Source of the DNA: Distichodus sexfasciatus
Taxonomy: Eukaryota; Chordata; Actinopteri; Characiformes; Distichodontidae
Reading direction: 5' to 3'
Length of the DNA: 64,000 nucleotides
NCBI GenBank assembly: GCA_032718565.1
Contig: JAVGVS010000162.1
Span: forward strand, 444,833 to 508,832
Shown here: positions 47,212 through 59,300 of the stretch, in pieces
Layout of the letters: every line of letters begins with the position of its first letter
Position numbering within the stretch: the stretch's first letter is position 1
Program-made: the position numbers and the translations under genes
The notes under the pieces: generated by a model
The model's database searches: none
What the model saw: the letters and a program-made list of their open reading frames with translations, nothing else
Told to the model about the DNA's origin: nothing

Positions 47212-47505
47212 GTGGCACTGTGTTGCGGTGGTAACATCCTACAGCAAAAAGGTCCTGGGTTCTATCTTTATACCTTTCTGTGCGGAGTTTGCATGTTTTC
47301 CCTGTGTTTGTGTGGCTTTTCTCCAGGCACTCCAGTTTCCTCCAACAGTCCAAAAGCATTGGATTTAGGGTGATTGGCCACTCTAAAATGTTCCATATGA
47401 GGAAGTGTGTGTGGCTCTTTGTTTCTCTGTTTGTTGAATGTGAGCCACGTATCCATTCTTGAGTGTAAAGCCCTTCGGGTTTAAGAAAAGTGCTATATAA
47501 ATATG
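47212..47505 (+). mobile_element. SINE-A-headed SINE with a different 3' tail
   Basis: The head and body (AAGGTCCTGGGTTCTATC, GTGCGGAGTTTGCATGTTTT, AACAGTCCAAAAGCATTGGA, GGTGATTGGCCACTCTAAAA) follow SINE-A. The 3' part, however, is GAGTGTAAAGCCCTTCGGGT and AAGTGCTATATAAATA, not the GGATTAAGCGGTTCAGATAA tail of the others. It is either a separate subfamily or a recombinant. Confidence 0.65.
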
Positions 47506-47854
47506 AACAATTACTAAATATATTTTTCTATATTTTGAATTTATTTAAGTGACCCTCAAAGCCTGATATTAAATATTTATTTGTTTGCAATCCATGTATG
47601 ATTTGATCATGAATTTGGTCTCTTTTTTGTTGACACTACAATAGGTAAGCGATTGCCACTTTTAAGATGAAGAGATGTGTTCTAAAGAAAATAAAGAGAA
47701 GAAGCCGTTTAGCTAAACGACCATGACCATGGATGAGATTAAATGTGTTCCATGTAGGATGGAACATTTCATAGAATTATTTATTAACACAATCTGTATT
47801 GCAAACTTAAGTGTCATTGCATTACATTGAAGGGTTTTGCATCATGTTATATCT

Positions 47855-48125
47855 GTTTATATATTGCTTATTCCATGTGCCTTATTTGTTCTCTGTTCCT
47901 CGTATTGTTAAAACTGGCACGTCTTCTCGTCTCTCTGTATACCTTTAGGGGCGGTTTCCCAGACAGGGATTAAGACTAGTTCTGAACTATATTTCTTTTT
48001 CAATGGAAAATCTCCATTCAAAACACTCTGTAATCCAGGACTAGTCTTAATCTCTTTCTGGGAAACCGCCCCTTACAGTACTGTATATAACTGATTTTGA
48101 CAATAAAGTTTGCTTTGACTTTGAT
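47855..48125 (+). mobile_element. LINE 3' UTR fragment interrupted by a MITE
   Basis: It has the same order as 18650-19050: CTTATTTGTTCTCTGTTCCT, GTTAAAACTGGCAC, TCTCTGTATACCTTTA, then after the MITE CAGTACTGTATATAACTG and TTGACAATAAAGTTTGC. The closing ACAATAAAG tail is typical of L2/CR1 3' ends. Confidence 0.65.
47948..48072. mobile_element. 125-bp palindromic MITE, copy 4 (inside LINE tail)
   Basis: Exactly 125 bp, GGGGCGGTTTCCCAGACAGG ... CTGGGAAACCGCCCC, the best-preserved copy with about 30-bp near-perfect inverted ends. TTA is duplicated (47945-47947, 48073-48075). Removing the element and one TTA restores the LINE tail seen at 18650-19050. Confidence 0.92.
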
Positions 48126-51100
48126 CATCTTTTAAAACAGATGACTGTTATGAGTCGATCATGTGTATCTGTATTTTCAGTTCCAAATATGTTAAACCAT
48201 TCAAAGAAACACAAAATTAGGAAGTCCTCCGGATGATGACCAGACCAAACATATTTTCTGTGATGTTTCAGATGCCATAATTTACTTATGTCTTACATGG
48301 CGGCACAGTAATGCAGTGGATAGTGCTGTTGCTTCACAGCAAGAAGGCCATAGGTTTTACCCCGGATCAGTCGCGGGACCTTTTTCGGTAATAATGTTTG
48401 ACTGAAAAATCTGCTGAATCTCGCATAAATTCCTATCATTTTATAGTCCTGAACCTGTGGCTCTTACCTTACCATGCTCATTCTTTTGCTTGGTTGAATT
48501 ATACATATTTTTATCAAAAAAGTGCAGAATTTCTTAATAATATAGGAATTATCTTTTATAAACAAGGTCATTATTAGGGTCTCACTAGAGTATTGATACA
48601 TGTTATTTTTTGTATTTCCACCAGGTGTGAAACTGCATTAACAATACTGATGCGCCAAAAAATATTGCATAAAAATGATTGCTCTTTCAAGCATATGGAC
48701 AATAAAGAGGGTGATCAGTTTTCAAAAACTCCATGCCTGGAGACATGATCTAGAGTCTGTACAAATTAACGAATTCTGTTGTTTGGTGTTTTCTATGTAT
48801 TCAAGAGCTAAAGGCAAGGCCCGAGCGCTGAGTTGTATTAAGCTAAGAACCAAATTACCTTAAATCCTTGGTTAATCTTGATTGGTAGAAGTCCCAGACA
48901 GGAATTGCCAGATTATTTTGAAAAATCCTTGCCGTATAAATGCTGTGTAAACCCCTCATAAGAAAAACAAAAAAACAGAGCAGAAGTCTGGCCATACAAC
49001 TACTGCATGCTAAACAGAAAACAGTTCACAAACACATGAACAATATCAAACAACCAACAGAGAAGATAAGAAAAAGCAGTCAAAAGTATAATGAACAGAG
49101 TTTCACACATGGTGGGTCTAATTGTGTTATCACATAGCACTAAATTCTTGCGTTGACTAAAGCATCCCAAATTTGATTGACCCACCAAAATATTATGAAG
49201 CAGACCATTTGGGAGGAAACATAACTTTTGGTGCTTTACATCACTAGTCAACTCAAAATAATATTTCTTAATAATAGCTTCCTTTGCAAGAAATGAATTA
49301 AGATTTCCATTAATTTATATTAAGCTGGTTTAAGAAACCTTAAAACTCACATTTATAATTTTTACATATTAAAATTGCCTCAGAGACTCAACACAGAGAT
49401 TACAATAGATTTTTCTGTAATGAGTGTAATAGCATTTTCCAGTGAAAGGAAATCTCTCTGGCTTTAAGTTTATACTAAAGCTCTTCAAAAACGCACAAGT
49501 AGAAACTTGCTTAATCAAATTAGCAGAATTAGCACCTTTATTGGTGCTATTACTATGGCAAAGAGATAGTGGCATGTTATTACAGATATACAAAACTCAT
49601 AATTATTATACAAAATTATTATAGTAAACAGAGTGAACATTAGTTTCAGTCAATTGATAGCATTCCTTTTGTGTTCTCAGGAAGCATTATAACAAGTAAA
49701 GGTGTTTGGATGACAATTTTGAGGTTTCTTGTTGACACTTCTCTGCTCTTCCATTAAAAACGAACCTTTTCAGTTTGTTTTCAATAAATTTCAATCATTT
49801 TTGCAAACTACTGTAATAAATTAGCTGTCTAGTTTGTTCATCCGTTTACACAAGCATTTTGTGGTGTTTGCTCTTTATGACAATTAATCTTACCACACCT
49901 GACCTTTGGTGTACTGTATGTCAGAGCTGTGGTGGCAGGACTCATTATGGATGAAAAAAAATAGCATGGGGCAGTATTCACTTTATGAAGAAATAATTTA
50001 TAAGTCATTTGGGGTGAAAAATGTCAGGGGCGTTTAAATGAAATGGTTCATTGAGCAACTCGTGAATTATTGAAAACTCAATTTTCCAGCCTAGCTTTCC
50101 ATAAATTCACTTCATCACAGTTGCAGTGCTGTGTGGAGTAATATAACAGGGTGCCATTTTTCAAGTGTGTTTTTGCTCTTGTTTATAAAGTATGAAGCAG
50201 TAATAAAAGACTAAAGATTTGGCAAGTTTGTGTATGTGTGTGTGATGGCTTGTGTCTGAGTGTGTGTGCTGGCAACTGCAGTGGCAAATGCCATAGTAAT
50301 TTGATTGTAATCTGAGTAAACGTTAGCATAACAACAGTTGTGTGCCATGTACCCAAAGCACTAATTTAAGTAAAAGTGAAAGCATTAAGATTTATCATTA
50401 AAAAGTATTTAAACATAGTTTTAAATCAGAGTTATGAGGAAATAAGAGTTACTTCATGTGAGAGTGTGAGCTACAATTTATAGGTATGAGATTTTCCTCT
50501 GTCATGAGTGGTTACTGGTAGCAGCATAGTTATCTCACAAGATGGGCTACCAAACTAAGCCTTTATATGCCCTGAAATCACTATTACTACTACCACCTCT
50601 TTTTTGTACCCTTTCATATCTTAAAATTCAAAAATCTTTTGTTATTATCTACATCTCTACTGTAGTCTAAGACATTTTGCCATTGTCTTATTTGTTTAAT
50701 GAAATGCTTAGCTTTTTGGAACATCTTTTGTATCATTATCAAATGTATTAAAGATGTATTAAAAGAAGTGTATTAATATCCTCACAGTGCAAGCAACTGT
50801 AAGTTCCAACTCTAACAAATGATAACACCCAGTATATAATGGACAATAGCAAACGCTATTTTTCCAAATGTCAAACTAGTTAGCAAACGTCACCCCCGTG
50901 GTCATGAGAAGAACATCTTTTGTTTTCTTAATTTGTTTACAATTTTACATAGAATTTGAGTTCATTAGAAGACATTTACAAGAAAAATTCACAAGAATGA
51001 CTAGTTTCCTTATTTTAGGCTTTTTTAGGCCTGACTTGAAAGTATTGCTTTTAAGTTGTGTAATTTGACTATTCTTTTTTGTTTTATCTGTAACATGAAT

Positions 51101-51232
51101 ACAGACATTTGCCCTTCTTATTTACTGTATATTCTGCTATTTACTAGGCTTGCATGTGCTTAGCTATAACTGGGCTGTCTTTAATCTCTGAATTGTTGTC
51201 ATTTCTGTTTAGCGCTTTCTGATCTATATTTC
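48126..51232. other. AT-rich DNA with one SINE-A remnant
   Basis: 48299-48390 (GGCGGCACAGTAATGCAGTG, CACAGCAAGAAGGCC) is a plus-strand SINE-A head fragment. The rest shows no gene. Confidence 0.45.
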
Positions 51233-52134
51233 TTAAAGCAACAATATGTAAGATTTGCTCGCAGAGAAATGGCATTGCCTGTAACAACTGTCGTAAAATC
51301 TGTGTCACAGTAACACACATGCATTTGTTGACAAGACAAGTGTTATAAACTTCCTGAAGCAGGACAACTAATGTGTGATCAATGTCCTCAGACCAGGTAA
51401 AGCATTTTATTCAAATATGAATTTTGTTTCATTTATTTCTTTTTTAAATATCAGAAACAAAAGCTTTTGTTCAGATTTGTATTATTCAGTGTTTGCAAGT
51501 CAAAATGAGAATAGCAATGCTAGTTATAAGTATTGACATCTAGCTAGCATGTTAGCTACCAGCGCGATAAATTGCTGTAGGCTACTCCTTGAATAACTTG
51601 ATTTATGGACCTGACACTAGATACTAGATATAGATGGTAAGCAACAAATTTATACTTCCTAGTCCAACAGTAAGTGCGCCAGGTCACCATCGGTCCTCCT
51701 CTTTCAGCCCCCACCAGCGAGTGAAAGCCCAATTCACCCTAGTCCAGACTCTTTCTTTATTGTTCTTCCGTTTTCTTTTCTTTGTCTCCTCTGACAGCAC
51801 CCTTACCATCTTTGTTTTCCTTACCATTTCAGCCATGAGAGCTAGGCTACTTCTAGCTTTCATTATTTCATAACTTTGCAACTTAGTTTACCAACCTCGT
51901 CTTTTGAAGGGGGAGGGGGGTTGTGACGTATGGCATAAAGCAGTCAAATTTTGTAGTTCTTTTTGTGTCTGGGTTCCTACCTGAACCCTGAAGTTGCATA
52001 GTGCCAGCGCGGGCGATACAGATGCTCTCAAGCGATGACGAAGGTGTAATTGAACCGATTGTGAGTAGATGTACTATCAGAATGATTTTGAAAATATAAT
52101 TTGAAGGCTAACAAATGACATATTGTTGCTTTAA
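51233..52134. mobile_element. TTAA-bounded DNA element, copy 2 (uninterrupted, inverted relative to copy 1)
   Basis: The ends are TTAAAGCAACAATATGTAAG and inverted ...TGACATATTGTTGCTTTAA, each abutting TTAA. Blocks shared with 10227-13096, in reverse order, include CTGTCGTAAAATCTGTGTCA, the GGACAACTAATGTG block, TAGCTAGCATGTTAGCTA, and the TTTCTTTGTCTCCTCTGACA coding block. A segment of about 300 bp present in copy 1 is missing. A TA-rich stretch near its left end is the empty Tc1 site. Confidence 0.88.
51684..51881 (-). pseudogene. Short basic open frame of the TTAA element, copy 2
   Basis: The 65-codon frame contains MAEMVRKTKMVRVLSEETKK and VWTRVNWAFTRWWGL. It matches the frame at 10489-10719 up to a few substitutions and then diverges. 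Shared reading frame plus shared element argue that it is a passenger of the transposon. Function unknown; likely dead in both copies. Confidence 0.4.
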
Positions 52135-52369
52135 ATATAAGAAAATTTTTTAAAAATCAATATTCATGAACATTTCAAATAAAAACAAAGTAAATACTGG
52201 GAGAGAGAAAAACTATGTCATTTTGCCTTTTTCTGTTAGTTCAGTCAGGTTTGAGATGTGCCTGGTTGCTCTCACCTGCTGTCTGATTTGCTGGCTTCAT
52301 CAGAGATGCAGCTTGATTCAAATCATGCTGAGAACCACCTTTATATCTGGATAATGTCATGGTGCATCA

Positions 52370-52405
<36 letters not shown>

Positions 52406-52943
52406 TCTCATACACACACAGTTTCCTCCAGCTCCCTGGAAGGTTGACTAGACAAAAAGCCAACTCCCTCAAGACAGTATTATCATGGCTGATTAGACAA
52501 GGGAATGTTAACGAGAGGAGCAAATCACCAGAAGAATTTCAAAGGGATTCTGACATGAGCTTGTGGTAATGATGAACGGCAGAAGAGGTTTGTGTGGTTA
52601 GGGACGTTTGTGTGGTTAAAGTTATTGGACATAAAGTTGGTAAGATGGGCAGTGCTAAATGAAATGTAATGTAAATGCATTGAATGCAATTAAGTGTGAG
52701 GGAGTGCATATCTTACATTGGACCCCATCGAATTCACTGTGAATGTAAAATTATATATGCAAAGCACACAGTTCTTATCCAGCATCTCTCTCTCCTTCCC
52801 TCGGCATTGTGTTCAGTGGCGGAAAACTACACATCTCATGATGTTTTTTTTCCTCTTGGCTTTGGAATATTCTTTTTGATTCAACACATGGAAAGATGTA
52901 AGAACTTTTCTAAGGTATACCTGATGGAACGAGACCTCATGGA

Positions 52944-52978
<35 letters not shown>

Positions 52979-53080
52979 CTGTCTGTGTGACTCACTGTGT
53001 GGGCATCTGGATTGAAGCTACTATCTCTAGAGTGCAGCTGTGAAACTGGTTGTAGGGACTCATCCTCAACCTGTAAATAT

Positions 53081-53101
53081 AGCACACACACACTTGTAAA
53101 C

Positions 53102-53132
<31 letters not shown>

Positions 53133-53160
53133 TGCACACACACACACACACACGTACACA
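53081..53160. repeat. Interrupted (CA)n microsatellite
   Basis: About 80 bp of CA units with short interruptions. Together with the (TG)n at 52944-52966 it could form an inverted (TG)/(CA) pair about 120 bp apart. Confidence 0.9.
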
Positions 53161-53440
53161 AACATCATTCTGCCAAACCAGATTAACACCCAAATAAATC
53201 ACTTTCAGGGCTATGCAGCTGAGCACAAAGTACATGATCAGGCACAAAAATGTGCTGTTTTTTCTTCTCTCACATTTTCTCCCTTTCTTCCTCTACCTTC
53301 TCCATGGAGTTACATACTTCTACACTTCTCCAACTTTAGTTTCAGCAATTTAAGTATAACAGATCTTAGTAATTGCTAAAACTTTTAGTGACAGTGTAAA
53401 AATCTGCCCTTGCTTTCATTCTAACTACACCTTTTAGTGT

Positions 53441-53465
53441 AATATATATATATATATATATATAT
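53441..53465. repeat. (TA)n microsatellite
   Basis: About twelve uninterrupted AT units. Confidence 0.95.
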
Positions 53466-55061
53466 TTAGTATGCCAGTTAAAGACTGCCTTTTTGTAGAC
53501 TTGTGATTAGTCTCTTTCACAAACCAATAGTCCACTTTATGAATTGAGAGCACAGCAGAGCTACACCTTAAAAGTGACCCTTTTGAGAAAATATCAGTAT
53601 GTTCCTTTCTTCCATCATATGCTAAAAAGCACTGTTCTTACCAAGTCACCAGTTCAGCTCAAAACGGAGATTTCATTGAACTTAAGTAGCCTGCATGCGT
53701 ATATGTATAATAATATAGCTTGTTGGCCTCTTTCTTTCATTATTGTCAATAAAGCACAAACTTGTGTGTGTGTAAGAGAGAGTGTGAGGCTCCTTTCTGA
53801 ATGACAATGACCAGAATGGCTATCGGAATGGACTGGAATGTTTGGAATGATGTCCACAACTGACAAGTATGACTGCTTTTCACCTTAGGTAACTTTGCCA
53901 CAGAAAATAAACAAAGACGGATCAAAATATTTGGCTGGCTAAAGGACAATGTACAACATTGCGTAGTAATTTCTGTGTAATCACAAAGACTTGATTCAAA
54001 AAGAAACGGTGGCAAAGAAGGTCCAATGCTATTCAACATTTTAAAAGGCTCTGCAAAGAAAAAGAACAAGTTATTCAAGTTCATAACAGATACTGAAATT
54101 TCGGACACAACAAAAAACAGTTTTATCAAAATAACAACACATGCACCACTTTAAACAACCATGCTTCATATTCATAGGCAGGCTGCAAATTCCCACTCAT
54201 TCACAGAGGACGCTTCTTTTCATGTGTAATTTTGAATGACAGCAAAGGAGACATCATATAGGTGAAAATTTCTCTTTTAAGTCCTCATCTCTTTGAATAG
54301 CAGGGTTAGAAGTAACAAATTTCAACTACTGATGTAACTGCAATTAAGTTGTTCTTTCAGATAGTTGCATTTTTATAATTTTATGAGTATATTTTTATGT
54401 ATGCACTTTTATTTGTTATTACATTATTACAAATGCCTAAAATTTTATTTAATATTCAAAAATTTGACCAGCATTTCGGTCACTTGTGTTATGTGATTGT
54501 TAGTTGCAGCCATATTATTTGAGACCATATTGAAACCTTGACTTCACAAACAAGCAATAGAATATTTAAGTACAAGTTCTGTTACACATACAATAAATAA
54601 GCACAAATATTGAGTACTCTTTCCACCACTGTTGAAAGGATTCTTAAAACAAATGTATTTTTTTTGCGCCATACAATTGAAAACTGTGAGACTGCCCAAA
54701 AAAGTGGTCCCGCGAAACATTTACATTGAGTTCAGTTTCACATATGGGTCAATATCACTATAAAGTGCCTTTGAAGGCCCCCACTAGAATCACACATTCA
54801 TCTTGAATATAATGCAAAAAAAATAATTTTTTAAATAATATATGTAAAATCAATCAGACACATATTTGTACAATGATTAACATCCTGAAATGGGGTTTCT
54901 TAATGTTTCTTTAATTGTGTGTAGACAATTTTGTTCCTCACACAGGTCTGTGAACATCTGCTTTGCAAATGAGTGCAATAACTGATTAAATAACACAAAA
55001 TTAAAACGATTTTTCAATGATCTTATTGTTCTCAATAAGCTGTTTCATAAAATAACATGAA

Positions 55062-55283
55062 ATTCATTTATTCATATCCGAACCACTGAATCCCAACTGG
55101 GGTTGCACAGGGACCGCAGCCTATTCCAGGAACTGCGGGGACAAGGTGTGGACAAACCCTAGGCAGGCGCCAGCACACTGCAGGGCACACACTCACACAA
55201 TCACACTCCCATTCACAGTTTACAAAGCCAATTTAGATTTGCCAATTAACCTACAGTGCCTGCTTTTGGACTGTGGGAGGAAC
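55062..55283 (-). mobile_element. SINE-A fragment, fused to SINE-B
   Basis: The minus-strand body runs from the tail side (CATATCCGAACCACTGAATC) to CTTTTGGACTGTGGGAGGAA, where it stops abruptly against SINE-B sequence. Confidence 0.75.
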
Positions 55284-55412
55284 CACTGAGGTACTCATGA
55301 GCAAGATACCGTCCGCAAGTAGTGCTCCCCGGGCGCTGACCCAGTTAGCTGCACACTGCTCCTTCACAGATGGGTCAAAAGCAGAGGTCATATTTGAGGA
55401 AAACGTTCCTGG
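55284..55412 (+). mobile_element. SINE-B fragment
   Basis: CCACTGAGGTACTCATGAGC, TGCTCCCCGGGCGCTGACCC and AGATGGGTCAAAAGCAGAGG match SINE-B. The tRNA-like head and the tail are missing. Confidence 0.75.
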
Positions 55413-56134
55413 CATCAAAGTTTGACTGACACTCTACATTCCTCCTGCTGTTATTTTTTTCTTAGAGGATTTCTGCCAGATCTCAGAAGTCTACTTCTGA
55501 CCAAGGGTTTTGGGATAAACATTGTCTGAGTACTAATCTGCAGACAATCTCTGTTTCAGAAGAAGGCAGTGTGGTTTTGGTCATTTCAAAATCAAATCTG
55601 GGCCAGACGAAACTGGTTAAATTCAATTTTCATCAAATATTTTTCTGATTTTTGTTTATTCCAAGCTTCTAATTTTGATTAGTAACCATAACATTAGGAG
55701 CCTATAAATTGATTTTGTAGTGAGTGATTATTTGTCATTTTGTGCACAACACAGCACAGTATACAGTATACCAGAACAAAATGGTAATGAAATACACTAA
55801 GTCTTAATTCTTCAAATTTATTGAAGTAACATCAACATCAATCGCTAAATCAATAACATTAAACACATCAGATACAACATCAACATGTTCATAGACATAG
55901 AATATAAAATAAAACTAATCAAAGTATTAATCAAACATACAGACAATACTAATGAAATTGTAGGCCTACTTCAATTTCTCATTTTGCAATCTATGCAAAA
56001 AGGTTAGCTAGTTTTCTCCTGGTCTCCTATCTAATGTTCTTTTAACATGTTTGTGACTATTCATGATTCCTTTGTGAGTGGGTGTTTTTATTGTGTGGTC
56101 TTTATTATCAATACAGAAAGACATTAATAAAGGT
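55413..56134. other. AT-rich DNA, nothing recognised
   Basis: No repeat family or exon-like structure was identified. Confidence 0.4.
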
Positions 56135-56325
56135 CAGTGTTGAGCACCTTACTTTAGTAATTTGTGAAAGTTACAAGGTACTTTTCCCAAAAAGTAACTG
56201 AGTTACACCATTATAAAAGTCCCTAATTACCTGGGAAAGTAACTACTAATAATATTGATTTAATATTGTCAAAGAATTTGGATCCCAGCTTTAATGGAAG
56301 CGCGTGACGATGAGAGGTGATTCAT
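56135..56325 (+). mobile_element. hAT-like MITE, end fragment
   Basis: CAGTGTTGAGCACCTTACTT, AAAAAGTAACTGAGTTACAC and GAAGCGCGTGACGATGAGAG match the minus-strand reading of 43876-44391. The copy stops after about 190 bp, so it is truncated. Confidence 0.75.
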
Positions 56326-59300
56326 GAGTTTAGAATAGTTTAGAACTGATGTGGAGAAAACACTTTATTATAAATATTTAATATTTATTTTACCACTTCA
56401 CATTCCAAAAGTCTGCTATTTAACCAAAGTTGTAGCACCTAGTATATCTTGGATTATAGGATTTTTTTATATTATGAAAAAATCTCGTTTTTTTTATACA
56501 TATAGCCTATTCTTTTTTGGTGCTTTTGTGAGCTGAGCTGTAGGACGGCTAAAATCTAAACCACTGCTCATTCTGGGCTATTTGATTATTGCGTTACTGT
56601 ATTTTCAAGTCTAATTGCTTCTCTTTCTCATACAACTGACAAGTAGGAAATAAATAAAACTGAGTAGACATTAGTGATGAGAGTTTTCTGCAGGGTCTAA
56701 CTTGGCAATGCAGTGGGCTTCAGGCCTAGATTTATGAGTTTTAGTCTGCAAGGGTCCACATTTTGTTTCACATAAACAGTGGAAGAGGAAAAATAACCCA
56801 AGGGGGCAGTGGTTTGTTTCCAATTGATTTTTTATAAGCCAATGCTAATTTCTGTTTGCTAAAGGTAATTTCCTACAGTACTTTGTTTTAACATAATACT
56901 GTGTTTCCCAGGGGCATGCTAGGGTTAACATTAGCGTTAACTGGTTAACAATTGCAATAACTAGAACACAAGCATTGATCAGCAACAGAAATCTATTAGC
57001 AACAGTTAAAATGAGCACAACATAAAGATATGTTAATAAGAATGCATAGAATCATCAGCCTAGTTTGGAAATGCCTATTTTTCTATTTTAAACCTGTTGT
57101 AAGACCAGTTGTAAGCAAGCCCCAAGACGTTCATTTTTCAGCTTCAATCACAAGCCTGATGCACCCTTGAAAAGGGTGAAGGGGGGAAAAGAATCCACTT
57201 GCCTTTTTGCCATCCCTTTGACACTCTGCCAGGCCTTGTTACGATAATTGCTGTGAAACAGGTGGGACTAAGGTGCTGGAAGACATTTGGTTTTTCAGAA
57301 GGTAATTGCACACAGGGGAGCTGTGCTCTGTTCTGAAGCCCACTAAGCCAGACCAGAGGGCTGTGAATATACAGAGATGAGACCTAATAGCTCATCTAAG
57401 CACAGACATGGGGTGTCATTAGATGGGTTTGTGCATTCGAAAATAAGTTTAATAGCCTTAAGTGTGGGAAAGCCATTTTGTAGTGTGGTGTAGGTGGTGC
57501 AGGCAGCTGTAGAGATGGAAAATGGTTATACTAATTCACATGGAAAACTAGACAAATAGACAGCACCATACACCTATCTGTAGGTATACCTCTGATGAAA
57601 CACTGAACAAGGAAAAAATTACTATAAACTTAACCGTTTCTAAGATTTTATATAAATTGGTGCAGTTTGAATTTCTGAGAAAATATGACACTATACATAT
57701 AGCAAGGCGCCTGGGTGTGGCCATGTCATACCAGAAGATTTCAAGATAAAATGTGTTTTCTTGCGAAATGTTTTCTTATGTTGGAGATAAATATCTAAGA
57801 TTTTTAGCATTGTTAACAAACTTAAAATCATCATTGGTTGGTGCTGGTTTCTGAAAGGCTCCCTCCTGCTTACAATGGATGGCAAGATGTGTGAAATGAG
57901 CTGGATTTCTCTGTCGTATACCATGTAGTCACGTCTTCACCAGGGGCTCACATATAAGTTTGTGGGTAATTTGTAAAGCCATGACTGCGTTTTAACTTAC
58001 CTGCCTTGCTGCCATAATTGATGTCTACTAAAAGATGGTTCATAATGCTTTAGGCATCCTAAGAATTATGTCCTGTGCCCAGGGCATGGGATCCAGGCTC
58101 TAGAACGGGTTGCAAACTGGGTATAATTTCTTGCTTGAAGAGTATGCTGCCTCTTGAATCCAAAGTAGTCCACTCAATGGATAAAAACATATTTTAGAAA
58201 CTGTCCTTGAAGGCTTTCTCGTGCATTTAGATAGTAAAAATGTTTAGGAATATTATTCCAAAATAGTAAACTAAGTTTGCTTTGAAAATTACATTTAATT
58301 TAAAGTTTAAAAGTAATTTAACATAATGCATAATAACAGGTATAGATTTAGCGATTTGGATAATTTAGTTAAGGAAGCATACATTTCAAGTAAACAATAT
58401 TTTACTCAATTTATGTAATCGTAAACTTGGAATTAACACCATGGCAAACAAATAAATAAACTGTTTGTGGCATATTTTCACAGAAAAATATAATCTCTAT
58501 AACCTATGAATGACTACCTGAATTAATTTAAAATATTAAATAAATAAATGAAGGGGGTGTGTTGTGTAGAAGCAAAAGACATTGAATGAACCCCCACTAT
58601 CTCCATCTCTTTGATAAAACCAGAGGTTACCTAACCAAGTTCCAAAATATGCAACTAATGCATGGATGATAATGGTTAGCAGAATGTAAATATGCCAACC
58701 CTGACATGAATGCCAGCTCAGAAACAGTGAGGTATCTTAATAAGAGGAAAATTACTGTTTTTTTGTCACAGAGTGAACCGAGATGCTAATGCAACACACA
58801 GCCATTTGCGGGAATATTTTTACATTTTTCACTGACCTGACGTTCTTTACATGGGGAATATTTGTTTCATTGTCCTTTCCATTTACTCACCACCATTAAA
58901 GCCATATGAAACTTCCTGGTTCTCATGGGGAAACCAAAGGACTATACCACTTGGTGTAAAAATAGGGGGCTTTTGTGGGTGTGTCAGTGGGTGAAACGAT
59001 TTTGACAGTGGTGTTTAGAGTTTTATTGCTAAAACTGCATTTTCATCTGTACATAAATCATTTGGGTGAAAGAAAATGGTTTTGGGTTATGATTTGTTTT
59101 GTATTTGTTCTTATGGCTTATTAGTTTGTGCAATAACATTGTTATGTAGATAATTTATTTATTTTGGCAATGGAGTGGCCTAATGGACGGGGTTACAACT
59201 TGTCTTGGCCTGTATTAGGTCCAATGTCCTCAGTATGAGAGAGATAGAGGACAGGAAGTAATATATCTGTGGAGAATAGGCAGTTTGTACATTGCCTGGA

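Larger units (their letters stand above)
52135..55061. other. AT-rich DNA with a cluster of microsatellites
   Basis: It contains (TC)n at 52373-52409, (TG)n at 52944-52966, (CA)n at 53081-53160 and (TA)n at 53441-53465. No gene recognised. Confidence 0.5.
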
